Positions 1 through 11,369 of a stretch of DNA of 64,000 nt are shown in pieces. Origin of the DNA: Haliotis asinina (lineage: Eukaryota > Mollusca > Gastropoda > Lepetellida > Haliotidae); assembly GCF_037392515.1 (NCBI RefSeq), contig NC_090285.1, positions 1,739,501 through 1,803,500 of the forward strand, in the 5' to 3' direction. A program made the translations under genes and the position numbers. The notes beneath the pieces are model-generated. The model had not been told where the DNA came from and made no database searches. It worked only from the letters and a program-made list of their open reading frames with translations. The stretch's first letter is position 1. Each line of letters opens with the position of its first letter.

Positions 1-74
1 CAGTACTAAACCAATACGCAGCTGTCTTTATTTGTCAGTCGGACTGACAAGGTAGTCTAAAAGATGAAGCCTTT

Positions 75-185
75 AGTCTTGGCAACGAAGATGCGGGTTC
101 GGATTCCCATAGTGGTACAATATATGAATCCCATTTCCGACGTACTGGAATATTGGTAAATCCAAGCTCACCCACTAACTCATTT
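75..185 (+). repeat. tRNA-derived SINE fragment
   Basis: A B-box-like GGTTCGGATTCCC at about 100 is followed by the GTGGTACAATATATGAA segment and a TACTGGAATATTGGTAA core, the usual order of the SINE family seen repeatedly in this window. The same sequence recurs at 11235-11345, so it was present before the segmental duplication. The CTCA tail is only partly kept (CTCACCCACTAACTCA). Confidence 0.55.
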
Positions 186-211
186 CTGAACTGAATGGTT
201 CTACGCTACAG

Positions 212-890
212 GAAGTACGTCAAGCAGAGTTCCTGGACACCAACAAAGATGGCCGCGTAGACAGGTCCGAGGCTGCCAACTCTCTTGGGGTGGATCACGA
301 GGACGAAGAACTTCACGGTTTCATGGACAAGGCTCATTTCAAACGTGAGTACCTCCGTTTAACGTTCACCATACGTTGATCCAGTGTACTTTTGCAGGAG
401 TACCGGGTACTTGTGGTATAATTATCATTTAGCATTGCTTTGGAAAGAATGAAGAGGTCATTACACCATTGCTGCTCTCTATAAACATATTAACATTTTG
501 AACAGATAAAACAGAGATCAGGTGGACACAGTGACTTCTCGGTAGACACACTGGACACTTGACACCTTATTGAGGAGACCTGGCTGAGCTACCGTGTCAT
601 GTCACCTATGTAGGGTGGACTGACTGTCCTGTGTACCATTTCAGGGGATCTGTCTCGTTGACTTGGTGGATGTTTGCCAACGTATTCCAGTGGCGCTCCT
701 GGTGCTCATGACTACAGTTACTGAGTTGTCTTCCCGATTCGATTATTAACAGACTGGTGTCAGATAGCTGGGATAGTGTGTATTGTGTTGTGAAACACGA
801 AACCAATCAAAACCCTCCAAATCTGGAATTGATTCATCTGTTGATGGATAATATGTAATGTTACTTCTTTTTTCTCTTTCAGTTGACTGA
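212..890 (+). pseudogene. EF-hand gene copy 1, second EF-hand exon missing
   Basis: Exon 212-344 is preceded by CTACAG and followed by GTGAGT. It encodes a canonical EF loop DTNKDGRVDRSE (D1, N3, D5, G6, D9, E12). In the duplicate at 11370 this exon is followed by a second EF exon. Here that exon is absent, and the next recognisable exon starts at 883 after TTTCAG. Joining 344 directly to 883 would read K-L-D then stop at 888-890, giving a protein with one EF-hand. An AATAAA lies at 942-947. Upstream exons with a signal peptide would lie outside the window. It could be a functional short isoform gene, but loss of an exon that both paralogues keep makes a decaying copy more likely. Confidence 0.6.
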
Positions 891-956
891 GGATATGAAC
901 ACATTTTACATCCTTATGTATCAACGCATACGCCAATATTCAATAAAGTTACATTT

Positions 957-1190
957 TGTTTCATGTCAACTCTCCTTGTTGTGTGTTATACAGTATGGTT
1001 GGTGTATATGGCTTCTGTTTCATGTCAACTCTCCTTGTTGTGTGTTATACAGTATGGTTGATATGGCTTCTGTTTGACGTCAACTCTCCTTGTTGTGTTT
1101 TATACAGTGTGGTTGATGTACAGAGTTTCTGTTTCATGTGAACTCTCCCTGTTCTGTTTTTTTTTCAGTATGGCTGATGTACAGGGCTTC
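957..1190 (+). repeat. 58-60 bp tandem repeat, about 4 units
   Basis: The units share GTTTCATGTCAACTCTCC followed by TTATACAGTATGGTTG and GGCTTCT. They begin just after the polyadenylation region of EF-hand copy 1. The same repeat with about 3 units sits at 13856-14035 in copy 2, so the array predates the duplication and has changed length since. Confidence 0.8.
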
Positions 1191-1334
1191 TGCCAAAACT
1201 GTACATGCAGGCGCCGTGTGGGTTCTCATAACAATCTGTCCTATCATCCCTACAGGGTTGTCTACTTGCTGGTCAACTTTACCGAATTTCTAGAGTGGCA
1301 TTATTTAGAAGTTGGGGAGTAATATAAGGACAAG

Positions 1335-1490
1335 CTTTATGGATTAACAGTTTCTTTATTCAGATGATGCGACGTTTCCATACAGATTCTTTATCTTTGT
1401 CAGATACCATCTTGACAACGAAACAAAAATCTGTATCGAAACGTCGCATCATCTGACTAAAGAACTTGTTCATCCATAAAGCTTGCCCTT
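1335..1490. mobile_element. Foldback MITE (GACGTTTC/GAAACGTC family)
   Basis: An imperfect inverted repeat runs from CAGATGATGCGACGTTTC (about 1361) to GAAACGTCGCATCATCTG (about 1438). Outer arms CTTTATGGATTAACAG and GTTCATCCATAAAG are also inverted. The centre contains TTGACAACGA. A duplicate copy lies at 14168-14325 and related ends occur at 49862-49980 and 59966-60515. No coding capacity is seen, so this is a non-autonomous DNA element. Confidence 0.7.
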
Positions 1491-1494
1491 ATAA

Positions 1495-2470
1495 GTTTAG
1501 CGAAATGGCGACATGAGACGTAAAGAAGGAAATTCACACAAAATACCGAGTGGACATTAAAGCGAGGCGCACACACGAGTACACAGTCTCAACCTGTGGC
1601 ACAGCGATGTTTGGTTAACGCATGTTTTCTAATGTTCTATTTATGACCAGGCAGCATATATTTTATCACATAAAACAAAACTAACAGACATGGAGTCAAC
1701 ACAGGGAGATAGTGTTGTTTTAGTTCGTCCTACTGCAGCCACACTACAGGCCTGAAAATATTCCAATCCAGAGTGAACAATTAAACCGGTGATTGCTATC
1801 TTAACATTACTTTGGGGCACGTTATAATATCAAGGTTGCCGCCATATAGCTCGAATATTGCTCAGTGCGGCGTAAACCTAAACTCACTCCAATTAGTAGC
1901 CACGGGGCCGTTCAACTACCCAGGTGGATGATCTCCGAGACTTGACTGTTTCAATGTACCATGACGGGTCAGTAGCTGCTCACAGTATCAACCAGTGATT
2001 TGCCTCACCCATAATCGATTATGTACCGACTATAAACACCAACCAAACAAAATGTATTTGCTCTTTTGTATACCAGATAAATGTGAAATGACGTCACCTA
2101 AAGTGATTTTACGTTCTCCCCTTCAGCAAAAAACGATATAATGTGAGGCGTAAATCTGGTTTGAGCAGATTAGTGAAAAAAGTTTTCGTTTGATATCTAT
2201 TCAACACATACATGAAAAAGCTCCAGTTACCAAAAAGAAACCTTATATTCATATTTGATACTATCTAACCGTCCCCTGATATGTGATTTACCACTGAATA
2301 CACGCTATGACTGCACCATCTTGTGGCGGCACGCCAAATGGGTAATCTTCGTGTACCCATTGAATTCAAAACGTTTTCCTTTCCCGTCTCCAGCTGTGTG
2401 AACGCATATACACGTGTGTAAAACTACCATCCAACTGAACCCGAGTTATATTGGACATCACATGGAACAA
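1495..2470. other. Intergenic stretch without a recognised gene
   Basis: This lies between the duplicated block and the inverted EF-hand gene. The only recognisable item is a SINE 3' part at about 1835-1895 (GCCGCCATATAGCTCGAAT, then GTGCGGCGTAAA and AAACTCACTCC). No open frame looks like a conserved protein. Confidence 0.5.
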
Positions 2471-2591
2471 ACACAAATGTCTGAGTGAAACTTTAATCAA
2501 TGCACACAGCACGCCAATGTCAATAAGAGAGAAAATAGTTCATCGCACAGGTTCGACATTCGGCAGACGTGTTCTGGATTCCGACATCAGA

Positions 2592-4665
2592 TCACGGGGC
2601 TGAAACACACGAACAGTTCTGTGTATCAGCTGTGTATGATGATGTGGTCAGTAGATGATTCACATCAGTGAAACTGAGTTACATTTCATTTAATGATCGT
2701 CTTTGACACAATGCATTGCTTTACAACACTCGCGCACACACAATCACAAAAACACAATACATGTATACCCTCGCACACACACAGTCACACACATTTTTAG
2801 ACGCCGATATCGTATGGTATGTAATTACGAAACGTTTCCATGTAATATTCCGTGAGAGATCTCTGGTAACATGCCTGAGTGGGTCCCCATCAAACGTTGC
2901 TTGTAATGGCTCTCTTGTAGCCTATGCAGTCTTCAGTAACGAATGGCTGAAAGAGCTATCTTATAACCTAGGCTGTAAGAGGGGTGGTACGTAATTTCCT
3001 ACGCTTTCATGCTTTTGGAGCTGAGGGTAATGTGGAATATTGAAGAACATCGGTAGACAGATAGAACATTGTGTACTAGTGTGTTGGAGGTATGGCTGTT
3101 CTCTGAACACTGTGGGGAGTGGGGGAAGCAGCAAAGTGTAAACAATAATTACCAGATTCTGGACCTTCGTCCTCGAACGTCAGCGCCGCATCAAAGAACT
3201 CGTCCACATCCACGTTGCCATCACCTTTCAACCATTACAGAAACGACAATCTGAGGACGTGCGTGAAGTCAATGACTCGAACCACAGTGATCGAGTAAAA
3301 GCTTTGGAATCTACCATTAAAATGTTGTATATAGTGATGTAACAAACATAAACCTTTGCTTATAGTCTGTTAGTTAAAATGGTTGTCTAAATCACAGATC
3401 AACATTTGGCTCAACAATATGACTTAGACAAGCGCCCTCACACCCAGTGAGACAGTCACACGCACGCACGCACGCAAGCACGCACGCAAGCACGGAAACC
3501 CACTGGGATAACCACCGTAACTTAAAGCTGTATGCGACATTACAAGTTGTCAGTGTTAAATGCATTATGCCTCCAGCTGTTACGAGTTTCACGTAGACAG
3601 CAACTCAGGATTGGCATCGGCCATGTTCATGAAGTGGTCGAGTTGGGTGTCGCTTTGGTCGACTCCGAAGTAGCTAGCGGCCTCGGACCTGTCCACCAAT
3701 CCATCTGTGTTCGCGTCCACAGCCCGGATCTCACGCTCTGTAAACTTTCTGTTGAAGTGAATATTTGCACAGTGAATTAACAAGTTCACCTCGTTAGGAG
3801 CATTCAAAATAATTGAATTTCTAATCATCAGTCGACATCAGTCACCATCAGTCGGTATGCTCAGCTTATCGGAGTCAGGTAACAGAGCGCATTCATTCAA
3901 TGAGTTGAGTTTCCGGATGAAATAGTAAATGACATTAAAACCATACTGAACAAAATACCGATATGCAATTTGCGAAGAAATCGGTTTTAAGGAGCACAGA
4001 TGAATCATAACATTTGACCTTTTGTAACCTAAGCGATGGAAATCAGAGTAATCGTGATTAGCAACAGAAACAGAAGTTCAGTTCTCCTTAAGGCAAATTT
4101 TTAAACTACCTGTGAAAGTCAGCAAAAGGGACTTTTCTACTGATAATCATTAATGACACCATGTGTTCGGGAGAAGAGTAATATGTTGTCCTACCGTTAG
4201 CGCCCGCTATTTACAGTATTTGCATGACAAAATTAAGCGTTACAACCCTCGTACAGCATCCATGTGGAGAATCGAACCCGAGTTTACACTTTTACCACTG
4301 GGCTATCCCACTGCGTCTTAATGAAGAGTAGCTCTTTTCGATAAAAAGAGACTTGAGTGGTGTCTGTTGAAAGTGATAATACTGAATAATGTTGTCGAAA
4401 CATTATCTTTTACAGTGTACCATAATTAGTAGAACATTGAAACTAAGAGTTATTTCAATAAATACGTTAACTGTAAATACCTGTACAGACCACACCCGAT
4501 CTATATTCCCGTGTGGTCAGGCCTGAAATAGGTTTTAGCCACAGTACTCAAAACTGGCTTGATGAAGGGTTTACTTGTTCGTCTCCCCCAACGTTTTCGC
4601 CAAAACCCATCCGTTCCCATGACGACCAGGACAGTGGTCAAACATACAAGAAACGCCAGCTTCAT
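2592..4665 (-). CDS. Secreted EF-hand protein gene, inverted paralogue, possibly non-functional
   Basis: Four exons are visible on the minus strand. Exon 4665-4575 starts MKLAFLVCLTTVLVVMG, a typical signal peptide followed by a basic WRKRWGRR stretch. Exon 3748-3609 carries canonical EF loop 1 (DANTDGLVDRSE). Exon 3224-3153 completes EF loop 2 (DAN-R-DGNVDVDE). The terminal exon starts at 2599 after TTTCAG and stops at 2594-2592. ATTAAA at 2497-2492 is a possible polyadenylation signal. The protein would be a small secreted calcium-binding protein. Two oddities: the donor after 3609 reads CTGAGT where the forward copies have GTGAGT, and the signal exon (phase 1) does not join in phase to exon 3748 (needs phase 2), so a further small exon is missing from this model or the gene is broken. 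The EF exons are certain; functionality is not. Confidence 0.65.
4255..4325 (-). repeat. tRNA-like SINE head
   Basis: Read on the minus strand it has an A-box-like TAGCCCAGTGGTAAA and a B-box GGTTCGATTC with tRNA-like spacing. No paired acceptor stem is visible, so it is a SINE head rather than a tRNA gene. It lies inside the first intron of the inverted EF-hand gene. Confidence 0.55.
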
Positions 4666-5194
4666 TCTTACTCTGAAAATAATGTCAAATCATGTGAAAT
4701 TCGGTAATGGAGACATGCGAATAATGTAGTTCATGAAGAGAAGTTGGCAAGGCCCGATTATTCAAGAAATTTGAAAATTATGTCAAATATTGAGAAATTC
4801 GGTAATGAGACATGAGAATTCTGTAATTCCTAATCGCGATCCAAACCGCGATTACATGTATTCCATAGAGCATAGAGAGTAGAGCTGTGTATCTTCGCCT
4901 AAGTAGCGAGACCATATAAATCAGCGGCCAAAAGAAACGCCACCAGAATAGAAACGTCTGTAAATTGCCAAAATATTTGAAAATAGCTAAAACACATATC
5001 TCGAACACGGCATGTCTATTCCCACTGGACATTGGCACTTTTACGAAAAAAACCCAGAATATGCACGAATACAGGAAACTGTACACAAAGTTACCCGTTT
5101 CATACTAGGCTATAAAAACTAACCAGCTTTATTCTCTTACACCGACTGACAACAGGACCATACCTCGTTTAACACCAGAGCGGAGGTAGCGAGC

Positions 5195-5550
5195 AATCTG
5201 TATGTTACAGATGGAACAGACACAAGAGCATGTGGCTAGGACCATGGGGTGCTGTAAATTCATCATCGGAAGGCACGTCACACGTCTACGGCAGACTGAC
5301 AGTACTGTAGACAGGCCAAAGAGCGATATACTGAAGGCCTCTGCCCAACTGGCAACAGCGGCACTGGCAAAAAGTGTGAAATTTGCTGACGGAAGCAAGT
5401 TTTAGCTCTACACGATCAGTGCTCCACTGAGCACCTTTGGGAATAATTGGGACGTCGTATTCGGAAACGCATAAGCAACCATTGACGAGGAACGGGTTGG
5501 CAGTTGCTCTGCTAAAGGAGTGGAATCGTGGGCTACACATTTGAGTCACT
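5195..5550 (+). mobile_element. Tc1/mariner remnant, internally deleted
   Basis: The first part (about 5202-5330) encodes a Tc1-type helix-turn-helix region (QEHVARTMGC..IIGRHVTRLRQT..DRPKS). The second part (about 5420-5545) matches the Tc1 C-terminus in broken frames (EHLW, then GRRIRKR). The catalytic middle is missing. These are family resemblances by eye. This is an old, dead copy. Confidence 0.6.
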
Positions 5551-6400
5551 GCCGTGATAGATGACTAACCCTCTTCTTAATGGTATTGTCCGTATTTGGA
5601 CCCTATGTAGATACCACACCAATGCCAGTCTGTTTGGCTAAAAACGGAATGCTGAATTACAATGTAGCTCAGTGAAGACTCTAAATCCGCAAAAGTCGAC
5701 CATCTTAAAACCAATCCAAACCACAACATCAGATGGAACACCATTAGGTTTATCCAAAGGAACAAGACTGACTTCTCAGCTCGCAAACTACTTGAAGCTG
5801 TCCGTAAAAGAACATTGGTCCACCCATCAACAGAGATGAAGGACCTACCACTACGACCACCATTAATCTGTTTCCCCTGGGAAGTCGAGTTTTAGGCAGC
5901 AATGCTTTTACAAACAATTCATTGTATTGTATTGGCAGAATCACTTAACTATGCATTCTAGCTAGTTTATATCCTCTCTCTGTTACGACATCGTTCATAG
6001 TTGTTAATAAATGGTGTTATTTGTCTAACAACTGAAACATATTTCAGTTACTTGAAGACGAGTATTTAACAGTCCACAGAGTTGTTTACATTCTGTCACT
6101 TCTACACTGACTGCTTTTGTTTCAGGTAACAAAGACAGTAGACACAAGCACATTCCTAATTGTTTTTCAAATTCAGATGAATTTGAATGAGACTCTCTTC
6201 CTATTCCTAATGCAATACGCCTTGCAACGTCAAGTAGTATTTAATTTCTTGTGGTGATATCGATGTATCATGGACCCTCGAGACATAAATAATCCTGATA
6301 TTTTGCCTAAATGTGTTTTGTATCGAAGCACTAGTATACCGTATCTGGCGATGAATCGTTACACCACTAACAAAGACAGACTAGAAAGCATGATCTAACA
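5550..6400. other. Intergenic stretch, nothing recognised
   Basis: AT-rich unique-looking sequence between two Tc1 remnants. No conserved protein, RNA gene or tandem repeat is seen. Confidence 0.4.
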
Positions 6401-6416
6401 CACAAGTACGAGAATC

Positions 6417-6632
6417 ATGCCACGATTAACAGCTGAAGAGGGCGAAAGGGCCCTTGGGTTCTCGTGGATGGTGTCACATACAACGATGTTACCAACGCCC
6501 TCGGATGCTTATCGTGTCAGGATTGTAAGACGTATTCAGCGCTACAGACAGACTGGGGTCACCGTTAACAGACCAATAAGTGGACGTACACGCATCACAA
6601 CGCCAGCTGCAGATGGGTACCTCCGTTATTAA
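6417..6632 (+). mobile_element. Tc1/mariner transposase N-terminal fragment
   Basis: It starts MPRLTAEEGERALGF and continues to VRIVRRIQRYRQTGVTVN and RPISGRTRITTP, matching the paired HTH DNA-binding N-terminus of Tc1-like transposases. The central part between the two HTH halves is garbled, consistent with small indels. The DDE catalytic region is not recognisable downstream. It uses the same MPRLTA start as the copy at 35379, so they are related subfamilies. Confidence 0.7.
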
Positions 6633-7099
6633 CAAAGAAGGTTAACGATTCTTTTGTCGTTAGTATACTACTGGCACCTGTGTTATCTCATAACAAGATT
6701 AACAGGAAAGAAAGAAACGAAACAACAAGAAACACGACACTTTGTTTGGTGGAAAGACAGGCACATGGTCACTGTAATATCAAGACAGTTGTGACAGCAC
6801 ACTGTCACTGGAGTGTTGCAACCATAGCAGTAAAACCACAATACCTACCTTTGTCTGGATGTCTGGCTCTGCGCATCGACTGGTTGTACTTCGGGATTTT
6901 AAACACTCATGGTGTTAAGTTCATGGGCGGCGATCCCTGGGCAAAGTCATGAAAAGGTCCTTCAGTTTTCCCACAATGTGTGATGTCCGGGGTGCCAGCT
7001 GGTGTGCTGTGGATATCTACGCAACATGCTACTGAAACACTATCTAACATCATCATAATCATGTGTGAATGTGTCATTACCTGAACGTTTACACAATGT

Positions 7100-9110
7100 C
7101 TAGAGTTTCTACAGTTCCTCTCACATACACAGACACACTGTTCCTTGTTACATTCACTGCCACTCTGTTCGCTGTCAAAATTACTGACACATTGTTCCCT
7201 GTCACGTCAAAATCACTGACACATTGCTCCCTGTCACACACACACACTGTTCCCTGTCACATGCACAGTCACAGTGTTTCCTGTCACATACACAGTCACA
7301 CTGTTTCCTGTCACGTACACAGACGCCATCTTAACCTTCACATGGATAGACAGCGTGTCACATATACACACAGATCGCACCCACAACGACACTCTATTTC
7401 TTGTTGCATAAAACGACACCGGTTCCCTGTCACAAACACAGAAACCATGTCCTCTGTCACCTACACAGACACCCAGCTGCCTATCACATACAGACACATG
7501 CACGTGTTCCCTGTCACATACACAAAAACCTTAGTCACTCTCTCATGCGCAGACACCCTGTTCTCTCTCACATACACTGACACACTGTCTCTTCATACAA
7601 ACACAGACACCCTGTTGCCAGTCACAAGCGTACACACACTACTCCCTTCCATATACACAGACACCCTGTTGCCTGTCGCAAACACATACATATAGTTTCC
7701 TTCAAACATACGCACACACGGACGCACGCACACACACACACACACACATACATACAGACAGACACCGTGTTCCCTGTCTCACATTCAGACCCCTGGTTCC
7801 ATCTCACATACACACACATCCTGTTACTTGTCACATACACAGATAAGCTGTTCACTGATCAAACGGAGATCCCGTTCCCTCTCACAAACACAGACACCAT
7901 GTTGAAAGTCAACTACAAAAGTATCATATCACACACACACACAAACACACACAAACTCAAACAAACACACTTAACACACACTCACACTCACACACACAGA
8001 CACAGACACACACACTTGTCACTTAAACAGACACAATGTTCTTTGATACATAAAGTGACACACTGTTCCCTGTCACATGTACGGACACCATATTTCCCGT
8101 CACATACACCGTCATCTTGTTTCCGGATAGATACACTGACAGCCTGTTCCCTGTAATGCACACAGACACCCTGTTTCGTGTCACGTACAGAAACAACCTG
8201 TTTCCTGTCACATACACTAACAAACAGGTGCCCGTCACATGCACAGACACCCTCTTCATTGCTTCATACACAACCGCCCTGATTACTATCACATACACAC
8301 GCACGCACACACTGCATTCCCAGTCAGATACACATACATCATGTTCACTGTCACATGAAGAACCCATGTTCCTTGTCACGTATACAGACACACTGTTTCC
8401 TGTCACGCACACAGACATAGTCGTTAGTGTCACAGATTCGGTTCCCTGTCATCTACAGACACTCTGTTTCTGCCACGTACACAGACACACCATTGCCAGT
8501 CACATGCATACACACACTATTCCCTATTATATACACACATTTTGGCTGTCACAAACACGGACACATTGTTGCTCGTAACAAACACAGACACTCTGTTCCC
8601 TCAGAAATACACTGACACTCTGTTCTCCGTCTCATACACAAACACACTGTAACTTATGTCATACCCATGCACATTGTTCCCTGCCTTATACACTGACATC
8701 CTGTCCCCGGTCACCTACACAGATGCCCTACCCCCTGTCACACACTCCGACACCCTGTGTTATACACAGCCATCATTTTTCCTTTCACAAACACAGACAC
8801 TATAATCCCCGTCACACACACACGCACACACACACGGCACTCTGTCACATACACAGACACAATGTTGCCTGAGACATACACTGACATCCTCTTCCTTGTC
8901 ACATACACAGACATCCAGTCTCCTGATAGATACGCTGACACCTTATTAACTGTCATAAGCACGAAAATCCTGTTCCACGTTACTGACACATACACCCTCT
9001 TCCCTAAAAGATACACTGACACCTTGTTCCCTGCCACATACACAGACACTATGTTCACTGTTACACACACAGGCACCCTGTTCCCTTTCACAGATACAGA
9101 CACCCTGGGA
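7100..9110. repeat. Degenerate 27-bp minisatellite, about 2 kb
   Basis: The unit resembles ACAGACACCCTGTTCCCTGT plus CACATAC (27 bp) and repeats some 70 times with much divergence. Because 27 is a multiple of three, long frames with a nine-residue period (T-D-T-L-F-P-V-T-Y) stay open on both strands. These frames have no gene-like features and are not called as genes. Embedded CA runs lie near 7720-7760 and 7940-8010. Confidence 0.85.
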
Positions 9111-9119
9111 CAATCACGG

Positions 9120-10130
9120 TCATACTTAAGTAATACAGAAACTGTTTGTGATCTTAAAGTCATTTCAAATTGACAACCATCTGTAACAAAACATTCAGGA
9201 GTAGAACAAAATTCCATCTTATGTTGAATCCTATAGCTAACCTCAAGGTAGCAAACACGCACAATATATTCCAGTGCTGTTATACAGATTAGCTACAGAT
9301 AGAAGCAGGAACATCATGAGATGTGATGGTAGCTCTTGTATCCCATCTGTTGTCGGTAACAACAGTTTCCTACAAGGGGTCGAGGTGTTACAGTCAATAC
9401 AACCACCAAAGATACCTAACACCTCGTTACCTGACACGAAATCAGCATTTGTTACGGATGGCTCACATCCGGGTACACCAGAGTGTGAACTGCAGTATGA
9501 CGCACGGAAATCAGAAGCCGGTGTGACACCTCCGACCAGTCCCTGCCCCAGTCCCTCCTCTATATAGGCGCCTGATACCCTTGGACAGATGGCTGGTTGA
9601 CGGTTCGTCCACTCCATTTAGTGACATTTGTCCTGGCGTTGTCCTGGATCTACAACAGCCCTAGCATTACACAGAAATTTCTATCCTATTGTACAGATTA
9701 AAGTACAAAATACTGAGGCGATTTTGATATGCCTACAAAACAGTCAGTTTCTCCGTTTCTTATTGTCCACCAATAAAAGCACTGTGCAGCGACTTTTTCA
9801 ACTTGATATTCGGTATCAAAAGGAAATATGAAATGGCTACTATCGTATTTTTCTATATACGACAACAAAGGGGATGTAGCTTCTGAGTTTATTCCACGGC
9901 CAGAGTCCAACTGCCGAACTTCGTTCGGACCTCCCGGAATATCCCTTGCCGCTGACCCTCACGGGTCATCAGCTGATCATCCCGGGGTCCGGAGAGCTCA
10001 GCCCAGCTCAGCCTCCCTTACAAGTACATACAGTAATATATTCTGTCTAGTCTACACATGCAATAAGTTCTTAATTCTACGGTACCTACTTTCTTCCACG
10101 CTTCATTTATATTTATACCAAGTACACTAA
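9120..10130. other. Intergenic stretch with one dispersed repeat
   Basis: 9735-9805 (TTTCTCCGTTTCTTATTG, CACCAATAAAAG) also occurs in diverged form at 59200-59275, so it is a dispersed repeat. A plus-strand frame at 9274-9567 has a Pro/Ser-rich end but no family resemblance I can name. Confidence 0.45.
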
Positions 10131-10360
10131 CATGTATGTATAGCCATTAATAATTCATATATCTATAACATCACTACGACATTTATATATTTATAATATC
10201 TATAACATAACTACGACATTTATATATCTATAACATCTATAACATCACTATACCACATTGATATATCTATAACATCACTACGACATGTATATATCTATAA
10301 CATCTACAACATCACTACGACATTTATATATGTATAACATCTATAACATCACTACGATAC
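10130..10360. repeat. AT-rich tandem repeat (TATAACATCACTACGACA)
   Basis: Units of roughly 24-36 bp are built from ATATATCTATAACATC and ACTACGACATTTA, with some 7 irregular copies. No coding signal. Confidence 0.75.
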
Positions 10361-10718
10361 TACTATGAATTTCTGATGATAGAGCTCTGAGCATGCACCA
10401 ACAGATGGTGCATATTACACTCTACAAACAAAGAAACGCATCCATGAAATTCAAATATGATACTTACAATATGTACACATATCTAAACTCAAACACGTTT
10501 TGGGTTTGCACACTGTTTCTGGAATGTTTTAGAAGATCATGCTTGACCAAACGCATCCGAAACTGATTTTGAATGGTTTTGTCAATCAGGATTGTCATCA
10601 TGTGCTTGGATGTCATGCAGCACGAAGATCAGGCACAATGATTACAGTATGTGACTATAAAAGAACCAAATGACTCTCACAATTTCATCCAAGATCTTTG
10701 CAAATACTGTACATGAAA

Positions 10719-10880
10719 ATGGGACGTCTCAACGCTACCGATCGAAATTAGGCAATTGAACGACTGCAAGCTCGCGAATCAAAGAGTGAGGTGGCAAGGA
10801 TCTTCGATTTGGTCAAAGAAATTCGACAAATGACCACGATCATCCACGATCTTTGTAAACTGAATACGACGATTCCTGAC
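10719..10880 (+). mobile_element. Tc1-like transposase N-terminal remnant
   Basis: From the ATG at 10719 the frame reads MGRLNATDRN, an in-frame stop, then AIERLQARESKSEVARIF. This is the HTH start typical of Tc1/mariner proteins. A short repeat (ATTCCTGA..ACCGGCAATACAA, twice at about 10872-10925) follows, with no further transposase. A dead fragment. Confidence 0.5.
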
Positions 10881-11369
10881 ACCGGCAATACAATTGGGAC
10901 GATTCCTGAAACCGGCAATACAACTGGGTCGCAAGTACTTGCCCAAAATACACCGCGGGATAAATACTGTAATCCCTACAGGTAACGTATTTGTATAGTA
11001 GCCTGCAACACCAGTCGCAAACACCAGTCCTGATGTCACTGAAGCCAGGGATCCGCTCAAATTACTTTCACCCCTAATTTTAGGGGGATATCGCTTCATT
11101 GATTGCATTTACGACTGCTACAGATGGTCTCCGAATTTCGTTCAGAAGTTCAGAAGCATCTGTCAGTATGATTTTTTGATTACTCACCTTACACAATTAC
11201 AAGATATCCACGTTTAGCAGGAAAATGCCCACCTCATCCTCAACGAAGATGCAGGTTCGGATTCCCATAGTGGTACAATGTATGAATCCCATTTCCCACG
11301 TACTGGAATATTGGTAAATCCAAGCTCACCCACTAACTCATTTCTGAACTGAATGGTTCTACGCTACAG

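Larger units (their letters stand above)
87..1805 (+). repeat. Segmental duplication, copy 1 (partner about 11242-14622)
   Basis: The copy holds an EF-hand exon, a terminal exon with AATAAA, a short 58-60 bp tandem repeat, a foldback element and a unique tail. All recur in the same order and orientation at 11242-14622. Relative to copy 2 it lacks about 485 bp near position 505, which in copy 2 contains the second EF-hand exon, and it lacks the 44-bp minisatellite near position 625. The high identity over non-coding sequence suggests a young duplication, but percent identity was not computed. Confidence 0.85.

Noticed and set aside
7069-8578. Thr-rich repeat proteins over the 27-bp array
   Set aside because: Frames exist on both strands with the same period, and composition explains the lack of stops.
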